DNA of 64,000 nt. Source: B30-G6 sp964633115 (GTDB lineage: Bacteria > Desulfobacterota > Desulfobacteria > Desulfobacterales > B30-G6). The notes beneath the pieces were generated by a model. It had not been told where the DNA came from and searched no databases. It worked only from the letters and a program-made list of their open reading frames with translations. Below are positions 36,211-44,522 of the stretch, in pieces. A program made the translations under genes and the position numbers. The stretch's first letter is position 1. Each line of letters opens with the position of its first letter. The stretch is from the NCBI GenBank assembly GCA_964633115.1, contig CAZWEO010000012.1, forward strand, positions 7,005-71,004, read 5' to 3'.

Positions 36211-36824
36211 GAACGCTGAATCCCCACCACCTTCCCCTGCACCAGCACATCGCCAAAGCCGTAGCGCATGGGCTTGTATTGCGAATTTTCCGGGCGGAGT
36301 TCAATATGATCCTTATGGAGATAAAATCGTTTGACTGTTGCTTCTTCACCATGGATCAATGCGACCACAACCTCTCCGTTACGGGCATATTGTCGCGGCT
36401 CACAAATAGCCAAGTCGCTATGCAGGATTCCGGCACCCTTCATGGAGTCGCCGCTAACACGTAGCGCAAAAAGATTCTGACCCCGATAAACGGCTGCATC
36501 CAAAACGACACTCCCGTCCCACTCCTGTTGAGCATACATGGGCAAACCTGCGGTAATGCTCCCGATGATCGGCACTTCACGCCAACGCTGTTGCGCGGCC
36601 GTTTTGCTTACACGGTTCAAAAGATGAACGGATCGGCTGTAACGGCCTTCGCGCTTAACATAACCCTTTGCCTCTAACGCTCTCATCATCTGCGCGACGG
36701 CAGTGTGGCTCACGCCCAGATCTGAAGCCGCCTGCCGCAGGCTGGGCATCCGATTGGATTGCTCGATCACCCGGCGTAGATATGCCAGGAACTGTTCCTG
36801 TTTGGGGGTTAGTAGTTCTCGCAT
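36189..36824 (-). CDS. lexA: LexA repressor
   Basis: 211 residues from the chosen start. An N-terminal winged helix (LTPKQEQFLAYLRRVI through SHTAVAQMMRALEAKGYVKRE) is followed by the cleavage site ITAGLP (Ala92-Gly93), the catalytic Ser127 in SGDSM and Lys165 in EATVKRF, all correct for RecA-stimulated self-cleavage. It should repress SOS genes, most plausibly the DUF72, ImuB-like and dnaE2 genes below it. ATG at 36824 is preferred because AGGAGG lies five bases upstream. The last residues RSAISYQR are encoded by the AGCTGAT repeat island, so the original C-terminus was replaced or extended. Confidence 0.9.
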   Translation of the reverse strand: MRELLTPKQEQFLAYLRRVIEQSNRMPSLRQAASDLGVSHTAVAQMMRALEAKGYVKREGRYSRSVHLLNRVSKTAAQQRWREVPIIGSITAGLPMYAQQEWDGSVVLDAAVYRGQNLFALRVSGDSMKGAGILHSDLAICEPRQYARNGEVVVALIHGEEATVKRFYLHKDHIELRPENSQYKPMRYGFGDVLVQGKVVGIQRSAISYQR

Positions 36825-37320
36825 GCACCCTCCTTCTGTGTTGAGCGTTTCAAATACCTGCAGCAACCTCGACAATCGCTCAACTCAGATTCTCCGTGAA
36901 GATCTTCATCCGCAAATCATACACTTAACGGTAATCGCTTAAATCAGTCTTTGTTTTTGTAAACCGACCGAACAAACTATTTTGAACAATCGTAGCCCCT
37001 CTAAATGTAAATGTCAATGTAAATATAATGTATATAAAAGGAGGACCAACGAGTTACGAGTTACGGGTTGCGTGTTGCGGGTTCCGAATTCAGGATCGGG
37101 CATCGGAATCGAAATCGGGATCGGAATTGTTACATAGGGCTTGTCGCTAACAGCTGAGTGCTGTCTCATGGAATCCCGGCGTTATAGCTAATATTAGAGG
37201 GGTTGCGGGTGTCGTGATTCGAGTTTCGGGTTGAGCGGTGGGCTTTGAGCAACCTAACAGTCTCCAGACTACAGCCTAAAAAGCTGAGGTTGGCGTCTAA
37301 AGGTCTTCAGACTAAAAACC
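36825..37320. repeat. lexA upstream region with direct repeats and a repeat island
   Basis: Nearest lexA, GAACAA occurs twice 14 bases apart (36970-36975, 36984-36989), a possible repressor site. From about 37050 to 37320 the sequence is built from seven-base GAGTTAC/GGGTTGC units, six-base GGAATCG/CATCGG units and CTACAGC/CCTAACAG-type units. No gene is seen. Confidence 0.6.
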
Positions 37321-37325
37321 TAAAG

Positions 37326-37364
37326 TGAAAAAGGCAACCATGCCGCGATGGCATGATTGCCTCT
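37326..37364 (-). terminator. Intrinsic terminator of the HU gene
   Basis: Minus strand: a 13-bp stem (AGGCAATCATGCC against GGCATGGTTGCCT, one G-T pair) with a five-base loop, followed by TTTTTCACTTT. It begins 21 bases after the HU stop codon. Confidence 0.85.
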
Positions 37365-37384
37365 GTGTACTTTCGGGGTAAGGC

Positions 37385-37657
37385 TTAGAGATAATCGAGC
37401 AGCTTTTTGCCTGCAGAAAATTTTACAACATTTTTGCCTTTGATTTTGATGACTTCACCAGTCTGCGGATTGCGGCCCTTGCGGGTTTTGCGATAAACTT
37501 TCTTGAATGTGCCGAATCCGACCAAGGTTACCTTGCCGTTTCTTTTCTTGAGCGCTTTGGCTACATTGCCCATAAAAGAATCAAGAGCTGCGCCAGCGGC
37601 GACCTTAGAAACGCCTGCATCTTTTGCCATCTGTTCAATCAATTCTGCTTTTGTCAT
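37385..37657 (-). CDS. HU-family DNA-binding protein
   Basis: 90 residues, the canonical length. TKAELIEQMAKDAGVSK is the alpha-helical dimer body and GFGTFKKVYRKTRKGRNPQTGE is the DNA-binding arm with the RNPQTG tip. It bends and compacts DNA as a dimer. GGGGGAG precedes ATG, a promoter and a terminator bracket the gene, so it is monocistronic. A truncated relative lies at 60433-60597. Confidence 0.93.
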   Translation of the reverse strand: MTKAELIEQMAKDAGVSKVAAGAALDSFMGNVAKALKKRNGKVTLVGFGTFKKVYRKTRKGRNPQTGEVIKIKGKNVVKFSAGKKLLDYL

Positions 37658-37714
37658 GTGCTCCCCCTTTTTTTTAGTTTGGTTAGGTTCTACCAGGACA
37701 ACATCGTTGAAAGC

Positions 37715-37743
37715 GAATTACCGTAACAAAACTTAAATGTCAA
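37715..37743 (-). promoter_or_regulatory. Candidate HU promoter
   Basis: Minus strand TTGACA (37738-37743), 17-base spacer, TAATTC (37715-37720), 58 bases before the HU start. Confidence 0.55.
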
Positions 37744-38048
37744 GAGGAAAAGCTTATGAATTATGGATTTATAAGCATCATCATCATAAAATAGCTACCA
37801 AAGCCTTTTCGCAGCATTGGACCCGGTAAAATCTTCCGGTTGGCAGCCGAAAATGAAGTCGACAAGTGTTTTACCAGTTGTTAATAATATGTGCTGAAGT
37901 AGAACATGGCCATCCCAATCATGAGATTTAGGCTTGCTATTGACATCAAAGGTGTCATTTGACATATGGCGACTGACAATTCAATTCAAACCGTAGTCTT
38001 TATGATCAGTCAATCGCGGCATGCGACCATAAAAAAGGGAACAACTGA
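37744..38048. other. Intergenic stretch before the ASKHA ferredoxin gene
   Basis: No gene, repeat island or RNA structure was recognised; the last bases carry the AAGGGA ribosome-binding site of the next gene. Confidence 0.3.
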
Positions 38049-39695
38049 ATGGAACAAAACAAAATTAAAGTGACACTCCAACCGGAAAATCGACCAATTC
38101 AAGCCCATGTGGGGCAACCTCTCCTGGAAGCTATGATTGATGCCGGCATTCTGCTTCGGGCTGATTGCGGCGGCAAGGGAAAGTGCGCCAAGTGTCGTAT
38201 TCAGATCTCAGACGAAAGCAACAGGCCCGTGTCCGCACCCACAGATGCTGAGCAGCGTATATTGAAAAATAAGGAAATTCAAAATGGCTACCGGCTTGCC
38301 TGCCAAGTTTCCGCATCAGAATCGATTGCCATGAGCATACCGGAACAGACGCTGCTTAAACCAGAAGTTGCCCAAAAAGGCCCTACCCTACTGCCAGTGT
38401 TGGAACCCGTGGCATCCAAAGCTAAAGCCGAGCTTTTCGGCATTGCCGTAGACCTGGGCACCACCACCATTGCGGTCTATTTGTGCGACCTCTACCGCCG
38501 CAAAGTATTGGCTTCTGTTTCCCTGCGAAACCCACAAGTGATTTATGGCGATGATGTCATGAGCCGCATCTCAGCTGTTTATCAGCATGACCATCTGTTG
38601 GCTAAGCTTCATAAATCGGCCGTGCAGGCCATTGAGTGGGGTATTTATTCTCTATGCCGGTCTACACAGATTCAATCTCATCAACTGGATCAGGTAGTGG
38701 TGGTTGGCAACAGTACCATGATACACCTATTTGCCAATGAAGATCCATCTTCCATTGGGGTATTTCCCTATGAGCCAAAATTCAAAGATGAACGCACTTT
38801 TACGGCCACATCACTGGGATTCGGTTTTAATCCAGACGCCGTTGTGACAACCCTTCCTTTAATTTCGGGATTTCTAGGTTCTGATATTATCGCTGCCAGT
38901 TTGGCAGCCAATCACCGCCACTGGCAAAACGGAACGATGCTAATCGATGTGGGCACCAATGGTGAAGTCATCCTGCTACAAGAGGGTCAATTTACAGCCA
39001 CATCCTGTGCAACCGGGCCGGCTTTTGAAGGTGCCTCTATCCACCATGGCATGCATGCCATTTCCGGCGCCATTGATGCTATAAAGATTAATCCTCAAAC
39101 TGGCCATCCAAGCTGCTCGGTAATTCAAAAAGATCCCGCCAAAGTCAAGAAACCCTCGGGTATCTGCGGGTCCGGCGTTGTCAGTGCCATAGCCGAACTA
39201 TACCGCTGCGGCATCATCTTAAAAGACGGCCGCATCCAACCAGATAATTTTCCCGATATGTTTGTGCAACATGAAGATGAACCCCCGGCATATGTGCTTG
39301 TTCCCGCCAAGCAAGCCCAGGCAAGACGGGCAGTGACCCTAACACAGGCGGACGTCCGTGCTATTCAATTAGCCAAAGGTGCGCTCTATACCGGTATCAG
39401 CCTGCTGTGTATGGAAATGGGTATTAAAAAACCCACCCGTATCCTGATTGCAGGGGCTTTTGGTAGTTATATTAACATTCAAGACGCTTTAACCATCGGC
39501 CTATTTCCAGAAGTGGACCCAGCTGATGTAGAAATTGTCGGAAATGCAGCCGGCGCCGGCGCGATTCTGGCACTATTTGATGATAGCTATCGCCAAAAAG
39601 CCCTGGCATTATCCCGCGAAGCAAAGGTTGTGGATTTAGGCGGTCATCCCAAGTTTCAGGATGTGTTTATGAATTCACTGGCATTTCCGGAGTAG
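38049..39695 (+). CDS. ASKHA-domain corrinoid-activation/regulatory protein with N-terminal 2Fe-2S ferredoxin
   Basis: 548 residues. The N-terminal domain has DCGGKGKCAKC and a later RLACQ, the four Cys of a plant-type 2Fe-2S ferredoxin. From about residue 135 an actin-like ATPase fold follows (GIAVDLGTTTIAVYLCDL, VVGNSTMIHL, GTNGEVIL, GSGVVSAIAEL, AGAFGSYI). This is the RACo/RamA-like layout of reductive activators that return inactive Co(II) corrinoid proteins to Co(I) in acetyl-CoA-pathway or methyltransferase systems. No methyltransferase or corrinoid protein lies nearby, so the partner is elsewhere. GGGAAC precedes ATG. Confidence 0.87.
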   Translation: MEQNKIKVTLQPENRPIQAHVGQPLLEAMIDAGILLRADCGGKGKCAKCRIQISDESNRPVSAPTDAEQRILKNKEIQNGYRLACQVSASESIAMSIPEQTLLKPEVAQKGPTLLPVLEPVASKAKAELFGIAVDLGTTTIAVYLCDLYRRKVLASVSLRNPQVIYGDDVMSRISAVYQHDHLLAKLHKSAVQAIEWGIYSLCRSTQIQSHQLDQVVVVGNSTMIHLFANEDPSSIGVFPYEPKFKDERTFTATSLGFGFNPDAVVTTLPLISGFLGSDIIAASLAANHRHWQNGTMLIDVGTNGEVILLQEGQFTATSCATGPAFEGASIHHGMHAISGAIDAIKINPQTGHPSCSVIQKDPAKVKKPSGICGSGVVSAIAELYRCGIILKDGRIQPDNFPDMFVQHEDEPPAYVLVPAKQAQARRAVTLTQADVRAIQLAKGALYTGISLLCMEMGIKKPTRILIAGAFGSYINIQDALTIGLFPEVDPADVEIVGNAAGAGAILALFDDSYRQKALALSREAKVVDLGGHPKFQDVFMNSLAFPE

Positions 39696-39740
39696 CAGCC
39701 TTGAGCCGGCAGGTGTAAGTCCTTAGCTGATTAAGACTAA

Positions 39741-41330
39741 TTACAGTTTTGATGATATACTCAGAGTCTCCCCAGCCTTTGGTACGATAACATCATAACC
39801 ATCACCCTGTAAATCCTGGGCAAAAGCCAGCGACTGTTCCTCCTCACCATGAACCAGGGCGATTTTTTTAACGCGCAGGTTGGATGTTTTCAGGAAGTGA
39901 CGCATTTCTTCTTTATCGCCGTGGGCACTAAAGCCGCCCAACTTTACCACCTTGGCTTGGAGCGGATATTCCTTGTTCAATATTTTCATTAAAGGCGGTG
40001 CCCCCTTGCGGCCGCTCTCCTGGTAGGCAATCCCTTGATCCAGAAGTCGGCGCCCTAACGTGTTGGCGGCCATATATCCGACAATCAAGATGGTATGTTT
40101 GGGATTGTGGATTTTGTAACGCAGGTGGTGGAGTATGCGTCCAGCTTCACACATTCCCGACGCTGAAATCACGATGTGGGGCTTTTCTTCCCGGTTTAAA
40201 GCCATGGATTCCTCCACGGAAGCGACAAAGTGTATCTGATCCAGATAAAACGGATTGCGACCTTCCTTTAAAAAGGTATCATGGGTGTCGGCATCATAAA
40301 CTTCGGGATGTTCGCCAAATACGCGGGTTATCTTGGTCGCCAGGGGGCTATCCACATAAATCGGCACCTTGGGTGTTTGGTCCTCTTTGTAGAGCTCATG
40401 GAGGGTATAAAGCAACTCCTGGGTGCGCCCAAACGCAAATGACGGTATCAGGACTGATCCGCCTCGCTCCACGGTTTCAATCAGTATCTGCCTTAGGCCT
40501 GGCTTTAGATCCTTTACGGGCTCGTGCAATCGATCGCCATAGGTACTTTCCATGATCAACAAATCCACATCCTGATCGCCGGCTTCAAAGTTGGTATTGG
40601 GGTCCCGGATAATTGGCTTGCCAAAGCGTCCAATATCGCCAGTGTAGGCGACCACGGCTTTACGCCCATTTTCCTGAACTCGCAGCATGCTTATGGCCGA
40701 GCCCAATATATGGCCGGCATCGTAAAATGTGCAGGCTACACCTTTCCCGGCAGAAAAGGCATGTCGATACGGGTAGCCGTCCATAACTTCAATGGTATCC
40801 TCGGCATCACCAATGGTGTACAAGGGTTTTATTCCGGTGATGTCATGTTCGGCCATCAGCTGGTCGATTTTGACCACATCCAGCTGATGGCGTTTTTTCT
40901 TTAGAATCTTTTGAATTTCACGTGTCTCACGCTGATTCGGCTTATGACCATTGGCACCTTTTTTTAACTGGGTCAGGTGATTTCGCAATGATTTATAGTT
41001 CAAGTAGGCGGCATCGGATTCCTGGATATGGGCAGCGTCCAGCAGTAGGTAGTTGCAGGCATCGGCTGTAGCCCGGGTGCATAAAACTCGGCCTTTAAAT
41101 CCTTGTTTCACCAAAACCGGTAGCCGTCCGCTATGATCGATGTGGGCATGCGATAGCACGACGTTGGTTAGACTGGTGGGATCCAGCGGCATAACTCGAT
41201 TCTTTTCAAAGGCTTCTTTTCGGCGACCTTGAAACATACCGCAATCAAGGAGTATGCGATCCTGATCGGTTGATAACAGATGCATGGAACCTGTCACTTC
41301 TCTAACCGCGCCATAAAATGTAATTTGCAT
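39741..41330 (-). CDS. MBL-fold RNA hydrolase with beta-CASP domain
   Basis: 529 residues. Metal motifs are LSHAHIDHSG, the segment MESTYGDRLHEPV with the Asp, and the C-terminal GGFSAHGDKEEM. The beta-CASP insert and RMMBL domain give the CPSF-73/YSH1-like architecture (GSVLIPSFAFGRTQELLYTL, ISASGMCEAGRILHHL). Such enzymes are probable ribonucleases acting in RNA turnover or processing. AAAGGA precedes ATG. A response-regulator gene ends 47 bases upstream on the same strand. Confidence 0.87.
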   Translation of the reverse strand: MQITFYGAVREVTGSMHLLSTDQDRILLDCGMFQGRRKEAFEKNRVMPLDPTSLTNVVLSHAHIDHSGRLPVLVKQGFKGRVLCTRATADACNYLLLDAAHIQESDAAYLNYKSLRNHLTQLKKGANGHKPNQRETREIQKILKKKRHQLDVVKIDQLMAEHDITGIKPLYTIGDAEDTIEVMDGYPYRHAFSAGKGVACTFYDAGHILGSAISMLRVQENGRKAVVAYTGDIGRFGKPIIRDPNTNFEAGDQDVDLLIMESTYGDRLHEPVKDLKPGLRQILIETVERGGSVLIPSFAFGRTQELLYTLHELYKEDQTPKVPIYVDSPLATKITRVFGEHPEVYDADTHDTFLKEGRNPFYLDQIHFVASVEESMALNREEKPHIVISASGMCEAGRILHHLRYKIHNPKHTILIVGYMAANTLGRRLLDQGIAYQESGRKGAPPLMKILNKEYPLQAKVVKLGGFSAHGDKEEMRHFLKTSNLRVKKIALVHGEEEQSLAFAQDLQGDGYDVIVPKAGETLSISSKL

Positions 41331-41377
41331 GGTGATCCTTTCATTAGGGCTAATGTGTATCTGATTGTGTTCCTTTT

Positions 41378-42247
41378 TTAATTGTACGACAACAGATGCG
41401 TGCGCAAATTGGCCTTTTTATTTTTAATACCCAATTTTTGCCGAATGCTATCCCGATGGGATTCGATGGTACGTGTGGATAAAAATAGGGTTTCAGCAAT
41501 TTCCTTTGTGGTCTTGCCATGCTTGACCATATTGGCAATTTGTATTTCGGCTGGGGTTAAATTTAAAAAGCGTGTGGATAAAGATTTTGCAAAGGGCGCC
41601 ACGATGTCGTTCAGATTAGAGGCCATGATCTCCAGCAATGTAAGCTGACGTGAATCCAGCCGACTTGCCTTTAGCTTTTCCAAAAACGGCATAATCAGTT
41701 CTTGTACATTATAAATCACCTGCTCTTCGAGTTCATCCTTGTCTTCTTCTCGTTTTTTGAGCAAAACCTTAAGCGCCGTATTCATCTCTTCCAGGTTCTC
41801 AGACTTGATGCGCAATTCCCGCGTACGTTCTCCCACACGCCGTTCCAACTCTTCTTTAGCTTCTTTTAGCTTTTGCTGCATAATGTTCTTATGCAGTGCT
41901 ATTTCGATGGCGGCTAACAATTGCCGTTCCTGCAACGGTTTTAAAACATAGGCATAGGGCCCGATGGGCTTGGCCCTTTGAATCATCTCCTCATCGGCAT
42001 AGGCTGTCAGGAATATTACCGGTAAATGCAGTGCATCATTGATTTTCGCTGCCGCCGATATTCCATCCAACTTGCCCGGCATCACAATATCCATCAACAT
42101 GAGGTCTGGCTTGAGGTTCAGGGCCATTTCGACGGCATCTTCACCCGAGGGGGCAATACCCACCACATCATAACCGTTGGACCTCAGGCATTCTTCGATT
42201 TGAGAGGCAATAATGATCTCGTCATCGGCGACAACAATTCGCTGCAT
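41378..42247 (-). CDS. Response regulator with REC and LuxR-type DNA-binding domains
   Basis: 289 residues. The receiver (1-120) has VVADDEIIIA, LMLMDIVMPGKLDG (phospho-Asp) and a KPLQERQ switch. A coiled coil follows (about 120-200, LKEAKEELERRVGERTRELR), then a LuxR/GerE helix-turn-helix (LTPAEIQIANMVKHGKTTKEIAETLFLSTRTIESHRDSIRQ). The coiled coil resembles the signalling helices of PAS-kinase proteins in this phylum. AAGGAG precedes ATG. No cognate kinase is adjacent. Confidence 0.88.
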   Translation of the reverse strand: MQRIVVADDEIIIASQIEECLRSNGYDVVGIAPSGEDAVEMALNLKPDLMLMDIVMPGKLDGISAAAKINDALHLPVIFLTAYADEEMIQRAKPIGPYAYVLKPLQERQLLAAIEIALHKNIMQQKLKEAKEELERRVGERTRELRIKSENLEEMNTALKVLLKKREEDKDELEEQVIYNVQELIMPFLEKLKASRLDSRQLTLLEIMASNLNDIVAPFAKSLSTRFLNLTPAEIQIANMVKHGKTTKEIAETLFLSTRTIESHRDSIRQKLGIKNKKANLRTHLLSYN

Positions 42248-42390
42248 GGCTATACACTCCTTTTTGGTAGATGATCAGCGGTCTCAAGCAATTTGCATAT
42301 GTTTTTATGGAACTTGTGTACTACTGAATGCATGCAGGGCGCTATTTTGATAGTTTCTCCAACAATATTAAAGAATTCGAAAGTAACAGT

Positions 42391-42975
42391 TCAAGCCTGC
42401 TGGACAGTCCAGCAGCTTTCGAGTTGATTTTGAACAACCGAGGCAATATGACCATTAAAATAGAGGTGTTCGATTAAATAGCGTTTGTTTAGGCACGTAA
42501 TTTCCAAATGGCGTTGATCATTTATTCGCGTGATCGTACACCTGGAAAGGCCAGCCATGCCCAAACCTTCTGCTTTTAAAACAGCCTCTTTGGCTGTCCA
42601 GTAACGAAAGAACAGTTTTTCCGAGCGGTCGACCTCAAGCTGCCATTCTGAATCCCTTGCAATCCGTTTGAACATGGCAATTGAAATGGGTTTAATCTCT
42701 TCGACGTCAATCCCAACACGCTGTAACGAAATAACTGCGGCCACATATTTGGGTTTGTGGGTCAATGACCAATAATGGTTGTCGAAAGGCTGCGGAACCC
42801 CTTTATGATCCTTGACCAACTCTCCCAACTGCACCTGGCTCTTTTCGGCACAAAGTTCAAGTGCTTGACGCGCCAGCCTGCTAAGTGTCTTAACACGGTG
42901 TCTTCCATTCTGTGCCAGATACTGGTGTGGTACAGCAAGAATTACCGGATGGATGCAATGACTCAAATCCGCCAT
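42391..42975 (-). CDS. 4'-phosphopantetheinyl transferase superfamily protein
   Basis: 194 residues. GIDVEEIKPI supplies the Mg-binding Asp/Glu pair and FRYWTAKEAVLKAEGLGM is the WxxKEAxxK signature of Sfp/AcpT-type transferases. It attaches the phosphopantetheine arm of CoA to carrier proteins. No carrier or synthase genes lie close by. It starts 13 bases after the rsmI stop, so the two are probably co-transcribed. Confidence 0.87.
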   Translation of the reverse strand: MADLSHCIHPVILAVPHQYLAQNGRHRVKTLSRLARQALELCAEKSQVQLGELVKDHKGVPQPFDNHYWSLTHKPKYVAAVISLQRVGIDVEEIKPISIAMFKRIARDSEWQLEVDRSEKLFFRYWTAKEAVLKAEGLGMAGLSRCTITRINDQRHLEITCLNKRYLIEHLYFNGHIASVVQNQLESCWTVQQA

Positions 42976-42988
42976 GGCGCTATGCTTT

Positions 42989-43873
42989 TTATCGATGATT
43001 TGATGGTTTAAGTTTCAATGCCTCGGCATAAACCTGTTTTTTCATCAGCCCGTGCTTGGCGGCAATGCGCTTGGCCAACTCGGAAATGCTGGCATCACCG
43101 CCCTGAAGTTCCTGCAGAATATCGTTGCGGACAATATCCATATTCGGATTGTCAAGCCCGCTGAAACCATGCACCACCAAAGTACACTCGCCTTTTATTT
43201 CCGCACGATTGGTGAGCTGCGCTAATATATCTGCCAAGCCTCCACGGATAAACTCTTCGTGCCTTTTAGTCATCTCGCGTGAAAGCACAGCTGCCCGGTC
43301 CCCGAATGTTTGGATCAGATTGTCCAACAAAGCTCTAATCCGTCTGGGCGACTCATAAAAAATGAGTGTTTTGCGTTCTTGCCTTAAAGCCATCAGGATC
43401 TTTTTTACCTTGCCCGCTTTGCGGGGTAGAAAACCGATAAAAACGTATGCATCGGTGGGCAGCCCGGAAACGCTTAGTGACGCCAGTGACGCCGAAGGAC
43501 CCGGTATCGGCACAATACGTATATGCGACGCTGCAGCTCTTTTTACCAAGCGATAACCTGGGTCGGAAAGTGTCGGTGTACCGGCATTGGAAACCAGCGC
43601 AATGGCATCTCCGGACTGCATTCGTGCAATCAGCTCCGGTGTCCGTTGGGATTCATTGTGCTCATGCAACGAAATCATTCTGTTTTTGATTTGATAATGA
43701 CTTAGTAGGCGTTGGGTGTGCCGCGTGTCTTCTGCCGCAATCAGGTTAACATCTTTTAGGGTCTCGATGGCGCGCAAGGTGATATCAGCCAAATTGCCAA
43801 TGGGTGTTGCAACCACATAGAGAGGTCCACCCGTGAATACATCACCTGATGTTGGTTTGGTACCTGAATCCAT
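42989..43873 (-). CDS. rsmI: 16S rRNA (cytidine-1402-2'-O)-methyltransferase
   Basis: 294 residues. VVATPIGNLADITLRA, AAEDTRHTQRLLSHYQI, ALVSNAGTPTLSDPGYRLV and FYESPRRI are hallmark motifs of the tetrapyrrole-methylase-like RsmI family. It methylates the ribose of C1402 in the ribosomal decoding centre using SAM. The C-terminal region (GGDASISELAKRIAAKHGL) is the small accessory domain. It precedes the phosphopantetheinyl transferase. Confidence 0.93.
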   Translation of the reverse strand: MDSGTKPTSGDVFTGGPLYVVATPIGNLADITLRAIETLKDVNLIAAEDTRHTQRLLSHYQIKNRMISLHEHNESQRTPELIARMQSGDAIALVSNAGTPTLSDPGYRLVKRAAASHIRIVPIPGPSASLASLSVSGLPTDAYVFIGFLPRKAGKVKKILMALRQERKTLIFYESPRRIRALLDNLIQTFGDRAAVLSREMTKRHEEFIRGGLADILAQLTNRAEIKGECTLVVHGFSGLDNPNMDIVRNDILQELQGGDASISELAKRIAAKHGLMKKQVYAEALKLKPSNHR

Positions 43874-44522
43874 TAGATTATGGTTTTCCAGAAAATTGTA
43901 TCCTTGATAGTCTATACGAATTTAACAACCATCTTTAATTGTTTATCATTTTAGGGTTCAAAGGGTCAAGGGGCCAAAAGGCTGTGGGCGTTACGAGTTG
44001 CAAATTGCGCGTTACGGGTATCGGTTCGCGCTATGAGCAATAGACACGAAGCTACCGACAGTCACCAGCCTAATAGCCTGATTGCATTCTTGCAACCTCG
44101 TTCAAAATGCATACGGTTTATTTTCGGGCACAATGTTCTGTAACAGCCTATATTTTTTGTTGATGAAATCAACACCATAGCGGTTGTAATAATCTTACAT
44201 AAATTTGCACCGTTAACTAAAAAAGTATTTACTTATTTAAACGAATCTCAATCGGAACATATTCATTAGAAACAGTCAGTCGTATTTGGGTACAGTTCTC
44301 CCTTCCCAACAACCTGGGTTATTAAAAACCTTCTATGCTGATACATGTTTCTAATGTTGAAAATATTGATATTGATATTTTTAACAAATTTTCCTAACTA
44401 GAAGGTACTTTCCATGGCCATAGCATTTGGACAATGCCCAACAGCCGGCATCCAGAAAAAGGCCCAGAGGGTGTCCCTCTGGGTATCTATGCCTGGAAAG
44501 TCATCAACATAAGGAGGCAGTT
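43874..44522. other. Long intergenic region with repeat island, palindrome and hairpin
   Basis: No gene is seen. About 43960-44090 is a heptamer island (GGGTTCAA, GAGTTGC/GCGTTAC units and CCTAATAG-type units). TGTTGATGAAATCAACA at 44158-44174 is a palindrome with seven-base arms, a possible operator. A nine-base perfect hairpin CCCAGAGGG-TGT-CCCTCTGGG lies at 44463-44483 in the probable leader of the lipoprotein gene, 40 bases before its ATG. Confidence 0.5.
44463..44483 (+). promoter_or_regulatory. Leader hairpin before the LPP20 lipoprotein gene
   Basis: CCCAGAGGG and CCCTCTGGG pair perfectly across TGT; no T-tract follows, so it is more likely an mRNA-stability or translation-control hairpin than a terminator. 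The sequence AAGGAGG then ATG follows at 44511-44523. Confidence 0.4.

Noticed and set aside
36970..36989. LexA box upstream of lexA (GAACAA direct repeat)
   Set aside because: The spacing (14) does not match the alpha-proteobacterial GTTC-N7-GTTC site and it is not repeated before the ImuB-like or dnaE2 genes, so it is kept only as a possible site.
44158..44522. c-di-GMP or other known riboswitch before the LPP20 lipoprotein gene
   Set aside because: Only a palindrome and one simple hairpin are present; the conserved core motifs of known classes are absent.
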